Positions 1 through 6,430 of a DNA stretch of 8,999 nucleotides are shown in pieces. The translations under genes and the position numbers were made by a program. Within the stretch, counting starts at the first letter, position 1. Every line of letters starts with the position of its first letter. Origin of the DNA: Candidatus Parcubacteria bacterium (GTDB lineage: Bacteria; Patescibacteriota; Minisyncoccia; Phycocordibacterales; GCA-2747955); contig JALVSO010000069.1 of NCBI GenBank assembly GCA_027024305.1, positions 1 to 8,999 on the forward strand, read 5' to 3'. Under the pieces are notes generated by a model. That model did no database searches. It was not told the DNA's origin and was given only the letters and a program-made list of their open reading frames with translations.

Positions 1-22
1 AGTTTATAGTATACTATAAACT
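1..22. promoter_or_regulatory. Perfect 22-bp palindrome upstream of the Fic gene (probable operator)
   Basis: The first 11 bases, AGTTTATAGTA, are followed at once by their exact reverse complement. The palindrome begins at the window edge, so it may extend further left. It ends 12 bp before the ATG of a gene whose product starts with a winged-helix DNA-binding domain, which suggests autoregulation (inference). Possible -10 boxes lie inside or just after it: TATACT at 10-15, TATAAA at 15-20 and TATAAA at 22-27, the last 7 nt before the ATG. Repressor binding would block all of them. No -35 region is visible in the window. Confidence 0.6.
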
Positions 23-34
23 ATAAACAAAATT

Positions 35-979
35 ATGAAGAGTAACAGTAAAGAAAAAATTTTAAAATTGCTTCAAAAGAAGGATTTTTCCGTGGAAGAA
101 TTAAGCCGGAAATTGACACTCTCAAAACAGATTATTCATCGCCATTTAAATGATTTGATTGGAAAGGGTTTAATCGGAAAAAAGGGAAAGGCTCCGCGAG
201 TTAAATATTTTTATTTGGGTGAGAATTTTGAGAGCAGAATTAAAGAAAGTAGAGAGTTTTTTGAAGAGAAATTTTTAAAAAAGTTTAAAACTTTAAAAAA
301 TGATTTTTGAAAAATTAGGAGTAAAGGTAAAAGAGATTTAAATTTCCTGATCCAATCATCGGCTCTTTTTTCTTCAAAAATCGAAGGAAACACTCTTGAT
401 TTGAATTCTTTTATGAATGAAACGGCTTTGAAAAAAGGAAGCAAAAAAGAGAAAGAAGAAATTCTGGATTTGATAAAAGCCTATGAATTTGCCGAAGATC
501 ATATTTTAAGTGAAGAAAATTTGTTGAAAGCACATAATCTTCTGGCCGGGAAGTTGCTTGCCAAAAGCCGGCGGGGGAAATATAGAAAAGAACCTGTCGG
601 AGTTTTCAGCTCTCAAGGTTTGGAATATATGGTCCTGGAAAGTGATAGATTGGAAATGGAAATGGGCTTGTTTCTTTCCGAAATTGGAGAGCTTTTGGAA
701 AAGAAGATGGGGAGAGAAGAGGCCTTCTTTTGGTCCCTCTGAATCCATTTAACTTTTGTTTTGATTCATCCCTTTTCGGACGGAAACGGCAGAGTGGCTC
801 GCCTTTTGGAAAAGTGATTTTTGGCTCGGAAATTGGGCAGAGAATATTGAACTCTGGAAAGTGAAAAATTTTACTGGGAACATATAAAAGAATATTATAA
901 TAATTTGGCTCTGGGAGTGAATTATTGGGAGGTTGATTTTAAAAAGGCCTGGAAGTTTTTGCGAATGAGAGAAAAATAG
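35..979 (+). CDS. Fic-domain protein with N-terminal winged-helix domain (UGA read as Trp)
   Basis: This is a 314-residue Fic protein, the family that usually transfers AMP from ATP to hydroxyl groups of target proteins. Residues 1 to about 60 look like a winged helix (KEKILKLLQKKDFSVEELSRKLTLSKQIIHRHL). An inhibitory-helix motif, SSKIEGN (residues 113-119), matches the family pattern (S/T)xxxE(G/N), so activity is probably self-restrained by E117. The core motif HPFSDGNGR (245-253) carries catalytic H245, acidic D249 and R253. UGA codons at 308, 740, 815 and 848 become W92, W236, W261 and W272. W236 sits nine residues before the catalytic His. Under the standard code the gene would fall into several pieces, none containing both the inhibitory motif and the active site. 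It ends in TAG, and the GH5-like gene starts three bases later, so the two are probably co-transcribed. The protein target is unknown. Confidence 0.88.
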
Positions 980-982
980 AAA

Positions 983-2041
983 ATGAAAAAGAATTTTTTA
1001 AAAAGTTGAATAGTTTTATTGTTTTTGGTTTTACTGGTGGCTTTTTCAGTGCTTGATTTTGGTGATGGCGGAGAGAAAAACGAGCGAAATTTGGCGAAGC
1101 CAAATTTCGCTCCCAAAACTCAAAAGGAAAAGAAGGAAAAGGAAAAATGATATTCCCCCAAAGAATATCAAAATCTCTTGGGGGTGGGTGCCGATGTGGA
1201 TTGGGTCAAGGTTAGAAAGGTGGAAGAGAATTATGATTCTCGGGTGCCGATAGATTTTAAAAAGATGGGTTTTGATCATGTCCGAATCAGAGTTAAAGAG
1301 GATATTAAAAATCCGGAATTCAGAGAAAAGCTGAAACGGGCGGTTGAGGATGCTCTGGATGCCGGTTTATTTCCGATTTTGGCCTACAAAGCCGAGGAGT
1401 TTAAATTACAAGCCGATGAAAAGACGGAAAAAGGGGCTTTGGATTGATGAAAGGAAACCGCGGAATTTTTTAAAGATTATCCGCCGGAACTTTCTTTCAA
1501 TCTGATTATTGAAGTTACCGATGAGCTGAGCCGAAGACCGGATCTGTTGAATGACTTTTACGGCAAAGCCATTGAAGAAATCAGAAAAACCAATCCACGG
1601 CGAATTATTATCATTTCCCCGGTGGCTCGCTCGGATCCGGAAAAGTTGGAACTTCTGGTTTTTCCCAAGAATGATGAAAATATAATGGCGGAGTTTCATT
1701 TTGATGCTTCCGGTCCAAGCAAGGAAAATCCAAAGAAAAAATGAACCACCGGAACCGAGGAAGAAAAGGATATTATCAGGAGCAAAATTAAAAAAGCTCT
1801 GGAATTTCAAGAAAAAAGCGGTCGGCCGGTTTGGGTGGGTGCTTGAATGGCCGGAAATTATAACAAGGGAAATGATTACACCATTCCGGAGCAGGAAAAA
1901 TTCGCCTCCTTTGTAGTGGGGGAATTACGAAAAGCCAAAATTCCCTATGCCATCAATTCCGGGAAAAGATTTTATGATTACGAGAAGAAAGAGGAAATTA
2001 AGGAAATGAAAAAATTGAGGGAGATAATTACGGAGAAGTAG
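983..2041 (+). CDS. Membrane-anchored GH5/cellulase-like protein, apparent nucleophile lost (UGA read as Trp)
   Basis: This 352-residue protein has one N-terminal hydrophobic segment (residues about 9-27, WIVLLFLVLLVAFSVLDF). A Lys/Glu-rich linker follows, then a GH5-like (beta/alpha)8 region facing outside the cell by inference. Recognisable family stretches are FKKMGFDHVRIRV, EEIRKTNPRRIIIISP, MAEFHFDASGPSK and WTTGTEEEK. The LIIEVTDEL stretch aligns with the family's LxFExLNEP, so E181 would be the acid/base residue with Asn changed to D180. In GRPVWVGAW the usual GE(F/W) nucleophile Glu is A287, so ordinary retaining hydrolysis looks unlikely. It may bind sugars, or belong to a divergent subfamily. 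UGA codons at 1007, 1148, 1445, 1448, 1742 and 1844 give W9, W56, W155, W156, W254 and W288; the adjacent pair gives ALDWWKETAEFF. The start is 3 bp after the Fic stop without a clear ribosome site, suggesting translational coupling. A perfect hairpin is embedded in the linker. Confidence 0.78.
1082..1112. repeat. REP-like perfect hairpin embedded in the GH5-like coding sequence
   Basis: A 14-bp arm, GAGCGAAATTTGGC, is followed by GAA and then by the exact reverse complement of the arm. It lies in the low-complexity linker between the membrane anchor and the GH5-like domain, where it encodes roughly ERNLAKPNFAP, and it leaves the reading frame open. Such a long perfect hairpin is not expected from the codons, so an inserted palindromic repeat of the REP or Rickettsia palindromic-element kind is likely. 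Only this one copy is in the window, so dispersal is not shown here. Confidence 0.6.
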
Positions 2042-2078
2042 CCGTATAGAAATTTAGTTTTATTTGGGGTGGAGCTTG

Positions 2079-2087
2079 TGTTATAAT
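2079..2087 (+). promoter_or_regulatory. Extended -10 promoter in the intergenic region
   Basis: TGT followed by TATAAT forms a consensus extended -10 element (TGnTATAAT). No good -35 box lies 16-18 bp upstream, which is acceptable for this promoter class. It would start transcription near 2094 into a region with no open reading frame but several hairpins, so it is the best promoter candidate for a possible small RNA. Confidence 0.4.
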
Positions 2088-2093
2088 CTTTTT

Positions 2094-2327
2094 AAGTATT
2101 TAAGATTTTGTGTCTATTGCAAAATCCAGTTTTTATCCGAAATACACTTCGTATAAAAACAAGTTATATGAAATATTGACTAGATTATTCTGATATAAAA
2201 TGTTTTTGCCAATAAAAAAAAGATGATGCAAAATTTAACATCGTCTTATAATAATCTCGTAATACATTACATAACACTGTGTATCTGGTCCCGCAAAAGA
2301 GAAAAATTAAATAATTCTCTATTTTTT
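2094..2327 (+). ncRNA. Possible small structured RNA (unassigned)
   Basis: No gene is visible in 2042-2427. The stretch after the extended -10 box contains a hairpin at 2129-2160 (GTTTTTAT...ATAAAAAC with an inner CGAA/TTCG pairing), one at 2221-2246 (AGATGATG against CATCGTCT) and a last one at 2298-2320 followed by ATTTTTT. The second pairs fully only in plus-strand RNA, where position 2224 makes a U-G wobble; in minus-strand RNA it is a C-A mismatch. Promoter, internal hairpins and terminator together suggest a transcript of about 230 nt. I do not recognise it as tmRNA, 6S or RNase P RNA, and it may be only a collection of chance structures. Confidence 0.25.
2298..2327 (+). terminator. Candidate rho-independent terminator
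   Basis: The arms AGAGAA and TTCTCT enclose an 11-nt AT-rich loop with some inner pairing, and ATTTTTT follows on the plus strand. The stem is short and AT-rich, so it is weak. It would end the putative RNA starting near 2094, or a long read-through transcript from the Fic/GH5-like operon. Confidence 0.35.
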
Positions 2328-2349
2328 AAAAAGCCCTTTTTCAATTTTT

Positions 2350-2398
2350 TAGAAAATAAAAAGCCGTTACTTTCAAAAATTCTTGAAATGTAACGGCT
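2350..2398 (-). terminator. Rho-independent terminator of the small cysteine-containing gene
   Basis: AGCCGTTAC (2362-2370) pairs perfectly with GTAACGGCT (2390-2398), and the TTTCAA/TTGAAA arms extend the stem inward. Read on the minus strand, the stem is followed by a T-rich tail (TTTTTATTTT). It lies about 30 bp after the stop codon of the 55-residue gene, so assignment to that gene is straightforward. Confidence 0.8.
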
Positions 2399-2427
2399 AA
2401 AACGACAAGTTGAATAGAGATGGGTGG

Positions 2428-2595
2428 TTAATCCTCCTCTTTTTCAAGTTCATCCATCCAGCTCATATCAGCCCCGTCCATTGGGTCTGGTTTACATGCC
2501 TCGCTGAGGCATTCGAAACACCGTTGCTCTTCAAAAGGACAATTTCTTACCATTTCTTTGGTTACGGTCATCAAAACTGGTTGATTATTTTCCAT
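2428..2595 (-). CDS. Small cysteine-containing acidic protein, 55 residues, unknown function
   Basis: I do not recognise a family. The reading frame runs from ATG at 2595 to TAA at 2428. Four cysteines lie in CPFEEQRCFECLSEAC, spaced C-x6-C-x2-C-x4-C (residues 19, 26, 29, 34), which could hold a metal such as zinc or form disulfides. The C-terminus is strongly acidic (MDELEKEED) and there is no signal peptide or membrane segment. The case for a real gene rests on context. An AGAGGAG Shine-Dalgarno sequence lies just upstream of the ATG. A TTGACA-N17-TATACT promoter stands in front, and a strong terminator follows about 30 bp downstream. It is thus a single-gene transcript, probably well expressed, and its one Trp is UGG. 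Confidence 0.72.
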   Translation of the reverse strand: MENNQPVLMTVTKEMVRNCPFEEQRCFECLSEACKPDPMDGADMSWMDELEKEED

Positions 2596-2654
2596 GGTCT
2601 TTCTCCTCTGTTCTTCGTTAAAAGTTAATTTATCAGTAAAATTACTGTCGTCTT

Positions 2655-2683
2655 AGTATAGCAGGTTGTCTAATCTATGTCAA
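2655..2683 (-). promoter_or_regulatory. Consensus sigma70 promoter for the 55-residue gene
   Basis: On the minus strand, TTGACA (2683-2678) and TATACT (2660-2655) are separated by exactly 17 bp. The -35 box is perfect and the -10 box differs from consensus at one position. Transcription should start near 2648, leaving a leader of about 50 nt containing the AGGAG ribosome site. This is the strongest promoter in the window, and no operator is obvious. Confidence 0.85.
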
Positions 2684-2855
2684 GTCTATGACCAAAAAAT
2701 TAAAAAAGGGCTTTAATAAGGTAAATTATCTAATTTTTCTCTTTTACTCCACCCAAATTTTTATTTCTCTCTTTTTTAAGATACAATAAGGAAGAAAAAT
2801 AAAAACTTTAGATACACAGAAACATTATCAAAAATAATTTTTTAAAAAAACAAAA

Positions 2856-3266
2856 ATGAAAAATACAAAAATTTACACGGGACAATGTCAGTGTGGAAAT
2901 ATAAAATTTTCTCTAAAAGGCAGGCCGGAAGAGCCACATCTTTGTTATTGTCATATGTGTCAGCGTATGGCGGGGGCTCCGGTTGTCGCTTGGGTGAAAT
3001 TTCCTTTAAATTCTCTAAAATATGAGTCGGGGGCACCAAAGATGTGGCGTTCTACCGAGAAAAGCCAAAAAGGGTTTTGCCCAAAGTGCGGAAGCTATCT
3101 TTTTGTTGTGGATGGCGGAGACGATTCCATCTACATGATTACAAATTGCCTGGATCAAAAAAATGATATGGAGTTTTCTCCCGAATTTGAAAGCTATAAG
3201 GAAAGTGCTCCCCGATGGTTACATATCCCGGATGTTGAGAATAAGGAGGAAGATGATGACAGCTAA
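2856..3266 (+). CDS. GFA/CENP-V family zinc-binding protein
   Basis: This is a 136-residue member of the family named after glutathione-dependent formaldehyde-activating enzyme (DUF636). All seven cysteines of the zinc-binding core are present: C11 and C13 (QCQCG), C30, C32 and C35 (CYCHMC), and C75 and C78 (CPKCGS). The length is typical for a single-domain member and no signal peptide is seen. Most bacterial members have no proven substrate, and the formaldehyde role should not be assumed. The acidic tail (ENKEEDDDS) is an addition outside the core. The start ATG has no Shine-Dalgarno sequence, only an A-rich leader. A TACAAT box near 2781 is a possible -10, but I see no convincing -35. There is no in-frame UGA; Trp is UGG in three places. 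Confidence 0.88.
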   Translation: MKNTKIYTGQCQCGNIKFSLKGRPEEPHLCYCHMCQRMAGAPVVAWVKFPLNSLKYESGAPKMWRSTEKSQKGFCPKCGSYLFVVDGGDDSIYMITNCLDQKNDMEFSPEFESYKESAPRWLHIPDVENKEEDDDS

Positions 3267-3284
3267 TCAATAAATTGAACTCAA

Positions 3285-3312
3285 TACTATAATATGTTAC
3301 CATATTATAGTA
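3285..3312. promoter_or_regulatory. Palindromic operator/promoter of the toxin-antitoxin pair
   Basis: Two perfect 12-bp arms, TACTATAATATG and CATATTATAGTA, flank TTAC. The left arm contains TATAAT (3288-3293), so a promoter -10 box sits inside the palindrome on the plus strand. It lies 28 bp before the antitoxin ATG. Ribbon-helix-helix antitoxins, alone or complexed with toxin, normally bind such palindromes and repress their own operon, so this is the likely autoregulatory site. Another candidate -10 (TATAAA, 3331-3336) is only 4 nt from the ATG. Confidence 0.72.
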
Positions 3313-3340
3313 ATAAGGTTTACTAATAGATATAAAAAAT

Positions 3341-3559
3341 ATGACAACAATAACCGTACCAATAAATGACGAATTAAATGACTTTATACTTTCAATGATT
3401 GAAGATAACAAGGCGGAAACAAAGGCCGGGGTTGTTAGAATGGCTTTGCAAAAGCTTAGGGAAGAACAGCTTTTTGAAGAAATAAGACAAGCTCAGGAAT
3501 CTGTAAAAAAATATGGAACTTTTAAGGGTGATCTGGATGAGTTGGTAAAAGATATTTAA
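3341..3559 (+). CDS. Ribbon-helix-helix antitoxin (type II)
   Basis: This 72-residue protein begins with a short beta strand and helix pattern (TTITVPINDELNDFI) followed by a second helix (ETKAGVVRMALQKLREE), typical of ParD/CopG-like DNA-binding dimers. The C-terminal part (QAQESVKKYGTFKGDLDELVKDI) would be the segment that wraps and neutralises the toxin. Its stop lies one base before the toxin ATG, the usual order and spacing for such operons. The 28-bp palindrome upstream is its probable binding site. No Shine-Dalgarno sequence is seen. Confidence 0.85.
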   Translation: MTTITVPINDELNDFILSMIEDNKAETKAGVVRMALQKLREEQLFEEIRQAQESVKKYGTFKGDLDELVKDI

Positions 3560-3560
3560 A

Positions 3561-3836
3561 ATGATTGAAGTTGAATATACTAAAGACTTTCTGAAGAGCT
3601 ATAAAAAGATTAAAATTAAGAACCCCAACCTGGCATCAGAGATAAGAGAGAAGATATTGGAATTCCAAGATGAAAGTAATCATAGAAAATTAAGAGTTCA
3701 TAAATTGAAAAGGCCTTTTGAAAATGTTTACTCTTTTTCTGTGAATTATAGAATTAGAATTACATTTGAATATCTGAATAAAAAAACTGCAGCATTATTA
3801 TTGACTGTTGGTGACCATGACATTTACAACAAATAA
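3561..3836 (+). CDS. RelE/ParE-superfamily toxin (YafQ/RelE-like)
   Basis: This 91-residue protein has the fold signature of RelE-type toxins: an N-terminal YTKDFLKSYKKIKIKNPNL helix pair, then the central HKLKRPFENVYSFSVNYRIRITFEY strands, and the terminal LLTVGDHDIYNK. RelE members cut mRNA in the ribosomal A site, while ParE members poison gyrase. The HKL, YRIRI and GDHDIY pattern favours an RNase of the RelE/YafQ branch, with the C-terminal His/Asp region as the likely active site. This is inferred from sequence pattern only. It starts one base after the antitoxin stop. rarA begins 10 bp downstream, so the toxin-antitoxin operon may also transcribe rarA. Confidence 0.85.
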   Translation: MIEVEYTKDFLKSYKKIKIKNPNLASEIREKILEFQDESNHRKLRVHKLKRPFENVYSFSVNYRIRITFEYLNKKTAALLLTVGDHDIYNK

Positions 3837-3846
3837 CTTTTAAACC

Positions 3847-5281
3847 ATGACCAAGACCAATACTCCTCTGGCTCATTTTTTGAAACCGAATAGTTTGGAT
3901 GAAATAATCGGTCAGGAAAAAATAATTGGTCCGGAGACTTTTTTAAGAAGGGCCATAGAAAATGACAATATTCCGTCCATGATTTTTTACGGACCACCGG
4001 GGGTTGGTAAAACTTCCCTGGCGGTGGTTATCTCAAAAATGACCGGGGCCAAGTTTAAAAAAGTCAATGCCGTTTCGGCCGGCATAGCCGATTTACGGGA
4101 AGTAGTTTCAGAGGCCCGGAGAGACAGGCAGAGTCTTTTTCAAAACAAGACCATTCTTTTTATTGATGAAATCCATCGCTTCAATAAAAAGCAACAGGAT
4201 TTTCTTTTGCCCCATGTGGAAGACGGGACGGTTATCCTGGTCGGAGCCACCACGGAAAATCCTTCTTTTGAAGTCAATTCGGCTTTGCTTTCCAGAACTC
4301 AGGTTTTTGTTTTTCAACAATTGACCAAGGAGGATATTTTTAAAATTTTAAAACAGGCCCAGGAAAGACTTTTGAAATTGGGAAGAATCGGGGAGGATGA
4401 AAAACTGGCGGAGAAGATTTTGATTTTCATAGCTTTCTATTCCCACGGCGATGCTCGTTTTGCTTTGAATATCTATGAAATGGCTCTGGGAGAACAGGAG
4501 GCCGGCAAGAAAATCAATCAGGCGGTCATTAAGGATATTATTCAGAATAAGGCTTTGATGTATGATAAAAACGGTTCTCAACATTACAATATAATTTCCG
4601 CCCTCCATAAGTTCATGCGGGATTCCGATCCCCACGGAGCGGCCTATTGAACCATGAGAATGATTGAGGGCGGGGAAGATCCGAAATATATTGTTCGCCG
4701 AATGATGAGATTTGCTTCGGAGGATATCGGCAATGCCAATCCGGAGGCTTTGATTTTGGCTTCGGCCGTTCAAAACACGGTTAATTTTCTCGGTCTGCCG
4801 GAATGTGACACGGCCCTGGTGCAATTGGCAACCTATTTGGCTTTAAGTGAAAAGGATAATTCCGCCTATGTGGCCGTCTGTAATATTCGGGAGGATATTA
4901 TTAACTCGCAAGCCAATTACATTACAATATTACACCAAACCTTTCACCAAAATTTACGTTAAAAATTATCAAAAAAGCCTTAAAATATGACTATATTCTG
5001 CGTTTTTTTGAAAATTTTTTCCGGTAAATTTTGAAGAAATCTTTGGTGTAATTGGCTTGCTGGTTAATAAAAAATACGGTCCTCTGGATGTGCCGGCTCA
5101 TTTGAAAAATGCCGTAACCGATTTGGATAAAAAAATGGGCTATGGGAGTGAATTGAAATATGCTCATAACTATGAAGATAAAAAAGTTAATCAGGAACAT
5201 TTGCCCAAGGAGTTGAAGGATAGGAAGTATTATAGAAATTCCTTTGAGAGGAAAAAGGAAGGCAGGGAGGATTTGTGGTAG
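3847..5281 (+). pseudogene. rarA: rarA/mgsA replication-associated AAA+ ATPase, interrupted by a 159-bp fold-back element
   Basis: RarA is an AAA+ clamp-loader-like ATPase acting at stalled replication forks. Walker A is GPPGVGKT (49-56) and Walker B is ILFIDE (D107, E108), followed by the family's IHRFNKKQQD and GATTENPSFEVN. UGA at 4648 encodes W268 in AAYWTMRM, where homologs have a conserved Trp. The frame is intact to E-D-I at 4891-4899. It then enters an inverted-repeat insert and stops at TAA 4960-4962. The rest of the C-terminal domain (KKYGPLDVPAHLKNAVTDLDKKMGYG to REDLW) resumes after the insert in another frame and ends in TAG. Deleting the insert and one TTAA gives a continuous 423-residue protein, normal for RarA. 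As read, the product would be about 371 residues plus junk. It is either a recent pseudogene or is rescued in some way. Likely transcribed with the upstream toxin-antitoxin pair. Confidence 0.85.
4905..5063. mobile_element. MITE-like fold-back element in rarA, flanked by TTAA
   Basis: The element lies between TTAA at 4901-4904 and TTAA at 5064-5067, consistent with a 4-bp target duplication. Its ends are CTCGCAAGCCAATTACA and the complement of CCAGCAAGCCAATTACA, matching at 15 of 17 positions. The similarity of the arms continues inward for about 60 bp: CCAAA, TTTC, AAAATTTAC and CAAAAAA recur in order. The left arm has 13 extra bases (TTACAATATTACA). The centre contains a small hairpin (AATATGACTATATT). 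The whole unit could fold into one long hairpin. It encodes nothing, so any movement would need a transposase elsewhere. TTAA specificity is piggyBac-like in style, but other target choices cannot be excluded because TTAA is itself part of the inverted repeat. Confidence 0.7.
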
Positions 5282-5320
5282 ATATTCAAGTTGTAAGAGA
5301 TATTTTTCTTAATTTTTTGG

Positions 5321-5329
5321 TGGTATAAT
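5321..5329 (+). promoter_or_regulatory. Extended -10 promoter giving a leaderless nuclease mRNA
   Basis: TGG followed by TATAAT forms a perfect extended -10 box that ends 6 nt before the ATG at 5336. Transcription normally starts 6-7 nt after the -10, so the mRNA would begin at or next to the start codon. No Shine-Dalgarno sequence exists in the gap. No good -35 is seen at the proper distance. The arrangement matches that before dnaB. Confidence 0.65.
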
Positions 5330-5335
5330 GGTGGT

Positions 5336-6430
5336 ATGACAATCATAATTACAAAAAACGGAAAAGAGGCTCAAAAAATAGAAAAATCTAATTTTGAGAA
5401 TGAAAAAGAGGTTCAAGAGTATATTAAAGAAAACCCGGAATCTTTACCGCTTTATGAAGTTAAGAGTGATGTTCAGCTACTGATTTTAAAAAGAGAATTC
5501 TCCACAACCAGCGGACCGGCTGATGCTATCGGAATTGATAGGGATGGCGATTTATATATTATTGAAACAAAATTATATAAAAACCCGGATAAGAGAACTG
5601 TTTTAGCTCAAGTTTTAGATTATGGTGCAGCCATTTGAAAAAATACAGATTTTAATTATTTTATAAATATGATTGAAGAAGAAATTAGGAGTAGATTTAA
5701 TTTAAGTTTTGAAGAAAAATTAACGGAATTTTTTGATTTGGATGATGATGAATTGGAAAGGGTTAAAGAAAATTTACAAAATAATTTAGATAAGGGAATT
5801 TTTAAATTTGTAGTTTTGATGGATAAAATCGATGATAGATTAAAGGATTTAATAATTTTTATGAATCAAAATACAAGTTTTGATATTTATGGGGTGGAGC
5901 TGGATTTATATAAATTTGATGGTAGTGAAATTATAATTCCGAGATTATTTGGTGGGGAAGTTAAAAAGGAAATCAAGAATGGAAAAGTAAATATTAGAAA
6001 AGAAGTAGGAGAAGAATATCATTTAAATAAACGGAGTAAAAATGTTCAGAAGTGATTTAGAGAATTAAAAGAGTTTATTTTAAAAAATAATAGCAATTTC
6101 ACCATAAGTACTCCGGAATCTTTTATATCCTTTAAATTAAATGGATTAAATGTTTTTACTTTTAGATTCCATAATACAAATATTGATATGGATGGTTTAC
6201 TCGGGTTTTGTATTCAAAAAAGAGTAGAATATTTAAATAGTAGACTAAAATTAAGTAAAAAAATAGGGCCTTATCAAAGGAATCGCAATGATAGGGAGAA
6301 GGGTCGTGGACTTCCAAGAATTAGAATAGAAAGCGAGAACACACTAAATGATGCAAAAAGATTTATTGAATTTTATATAAAAAATATAGAAGGTGAGAAA
6401 AAAAGAAAAGAAAAGGATTACTGTGAATAA
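5336..6430 (+). CDS. PD-(D/E)XK nuclease-like protein with long C-terminal region (UGA read as Trp)
   Basis: The protein has 364 residues. Residues 55-105 resemble the catalytic core of DUF91/NucS-like PD-(D/E)XK enzymes: GPADAIGIDRDGDLYIIETK supplies D63, E77 and K79 (D...ExK). QVLDYGAAIW follows, where W101 is a UGA (5636) at a position usually Trp in such proteins. A second UGA at 6053 gives W240 (QKWFRELKEF). The region from about 110 to 364 is charged and helical with no family I can name. It may bind DNA or be regulatory. Codons are far more AT-rich (TTA, ATA, AAT) than in rarA or the ABC gene, suggesting separate acquisition. It overlaps the ABC gene by 8 bp if that starts at GTG 6423. 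Substrate and biological role (defence or repair) are unknown. Confidence 0.72.

Noticed and set aside
35..2041. Reading the Fic and GH5-like regions as a string of decayed pseudogene fragments
   Set aside because: All breaks are UGA in one constant frame, with no frameshift or TAA/TAG, and family motifs continue across every one. Recoding explains this better than decay.
2129..2160. Hairpin resembling a loxP/Xer-type recombination site (CACTTCGTATA)
   Set aside because: The similarity is limited to a few bases, no recombinase gene is present, and the arms lack the expected spacer arrangement.
2042..2427. A tRNA gene, in particular a UCA-anticodon tRNA-Trp that would explain the code
   Set aside because: I found no T-loop GTTCRA motif or acceptor-stem pairing here or in 7131-7477.
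2410..2628. Plus-strand open frame of 72 codons in the intergenic region
   Set aside because: It overlaps the minus-strand 55-residue gene, which has a promoter, ribosome site and terminator; the plus frame has none of these.
4648..4650. UGA read as glycine (the Gracilibacteria/Absconditabacteria code)
   Set aside because: In RarA, DnaB, the nuclease and the GH5-like protein the UGA positions match conserved or typical Trp sites. Glycine would fit none of them well.
4348..4824. Minus-strand open frame of 158 codons inside rarA
   Set aside because: It is antisense to a well-supported gene, has no recognisable motif and no start signals.
4901..5067. Group I or group II self-splicing intron in rarA
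   Set aside because: At about 160 bp it is too short. It lacks the group II GTGYG start and domain V, and it is dominated by a single inverted repeat.
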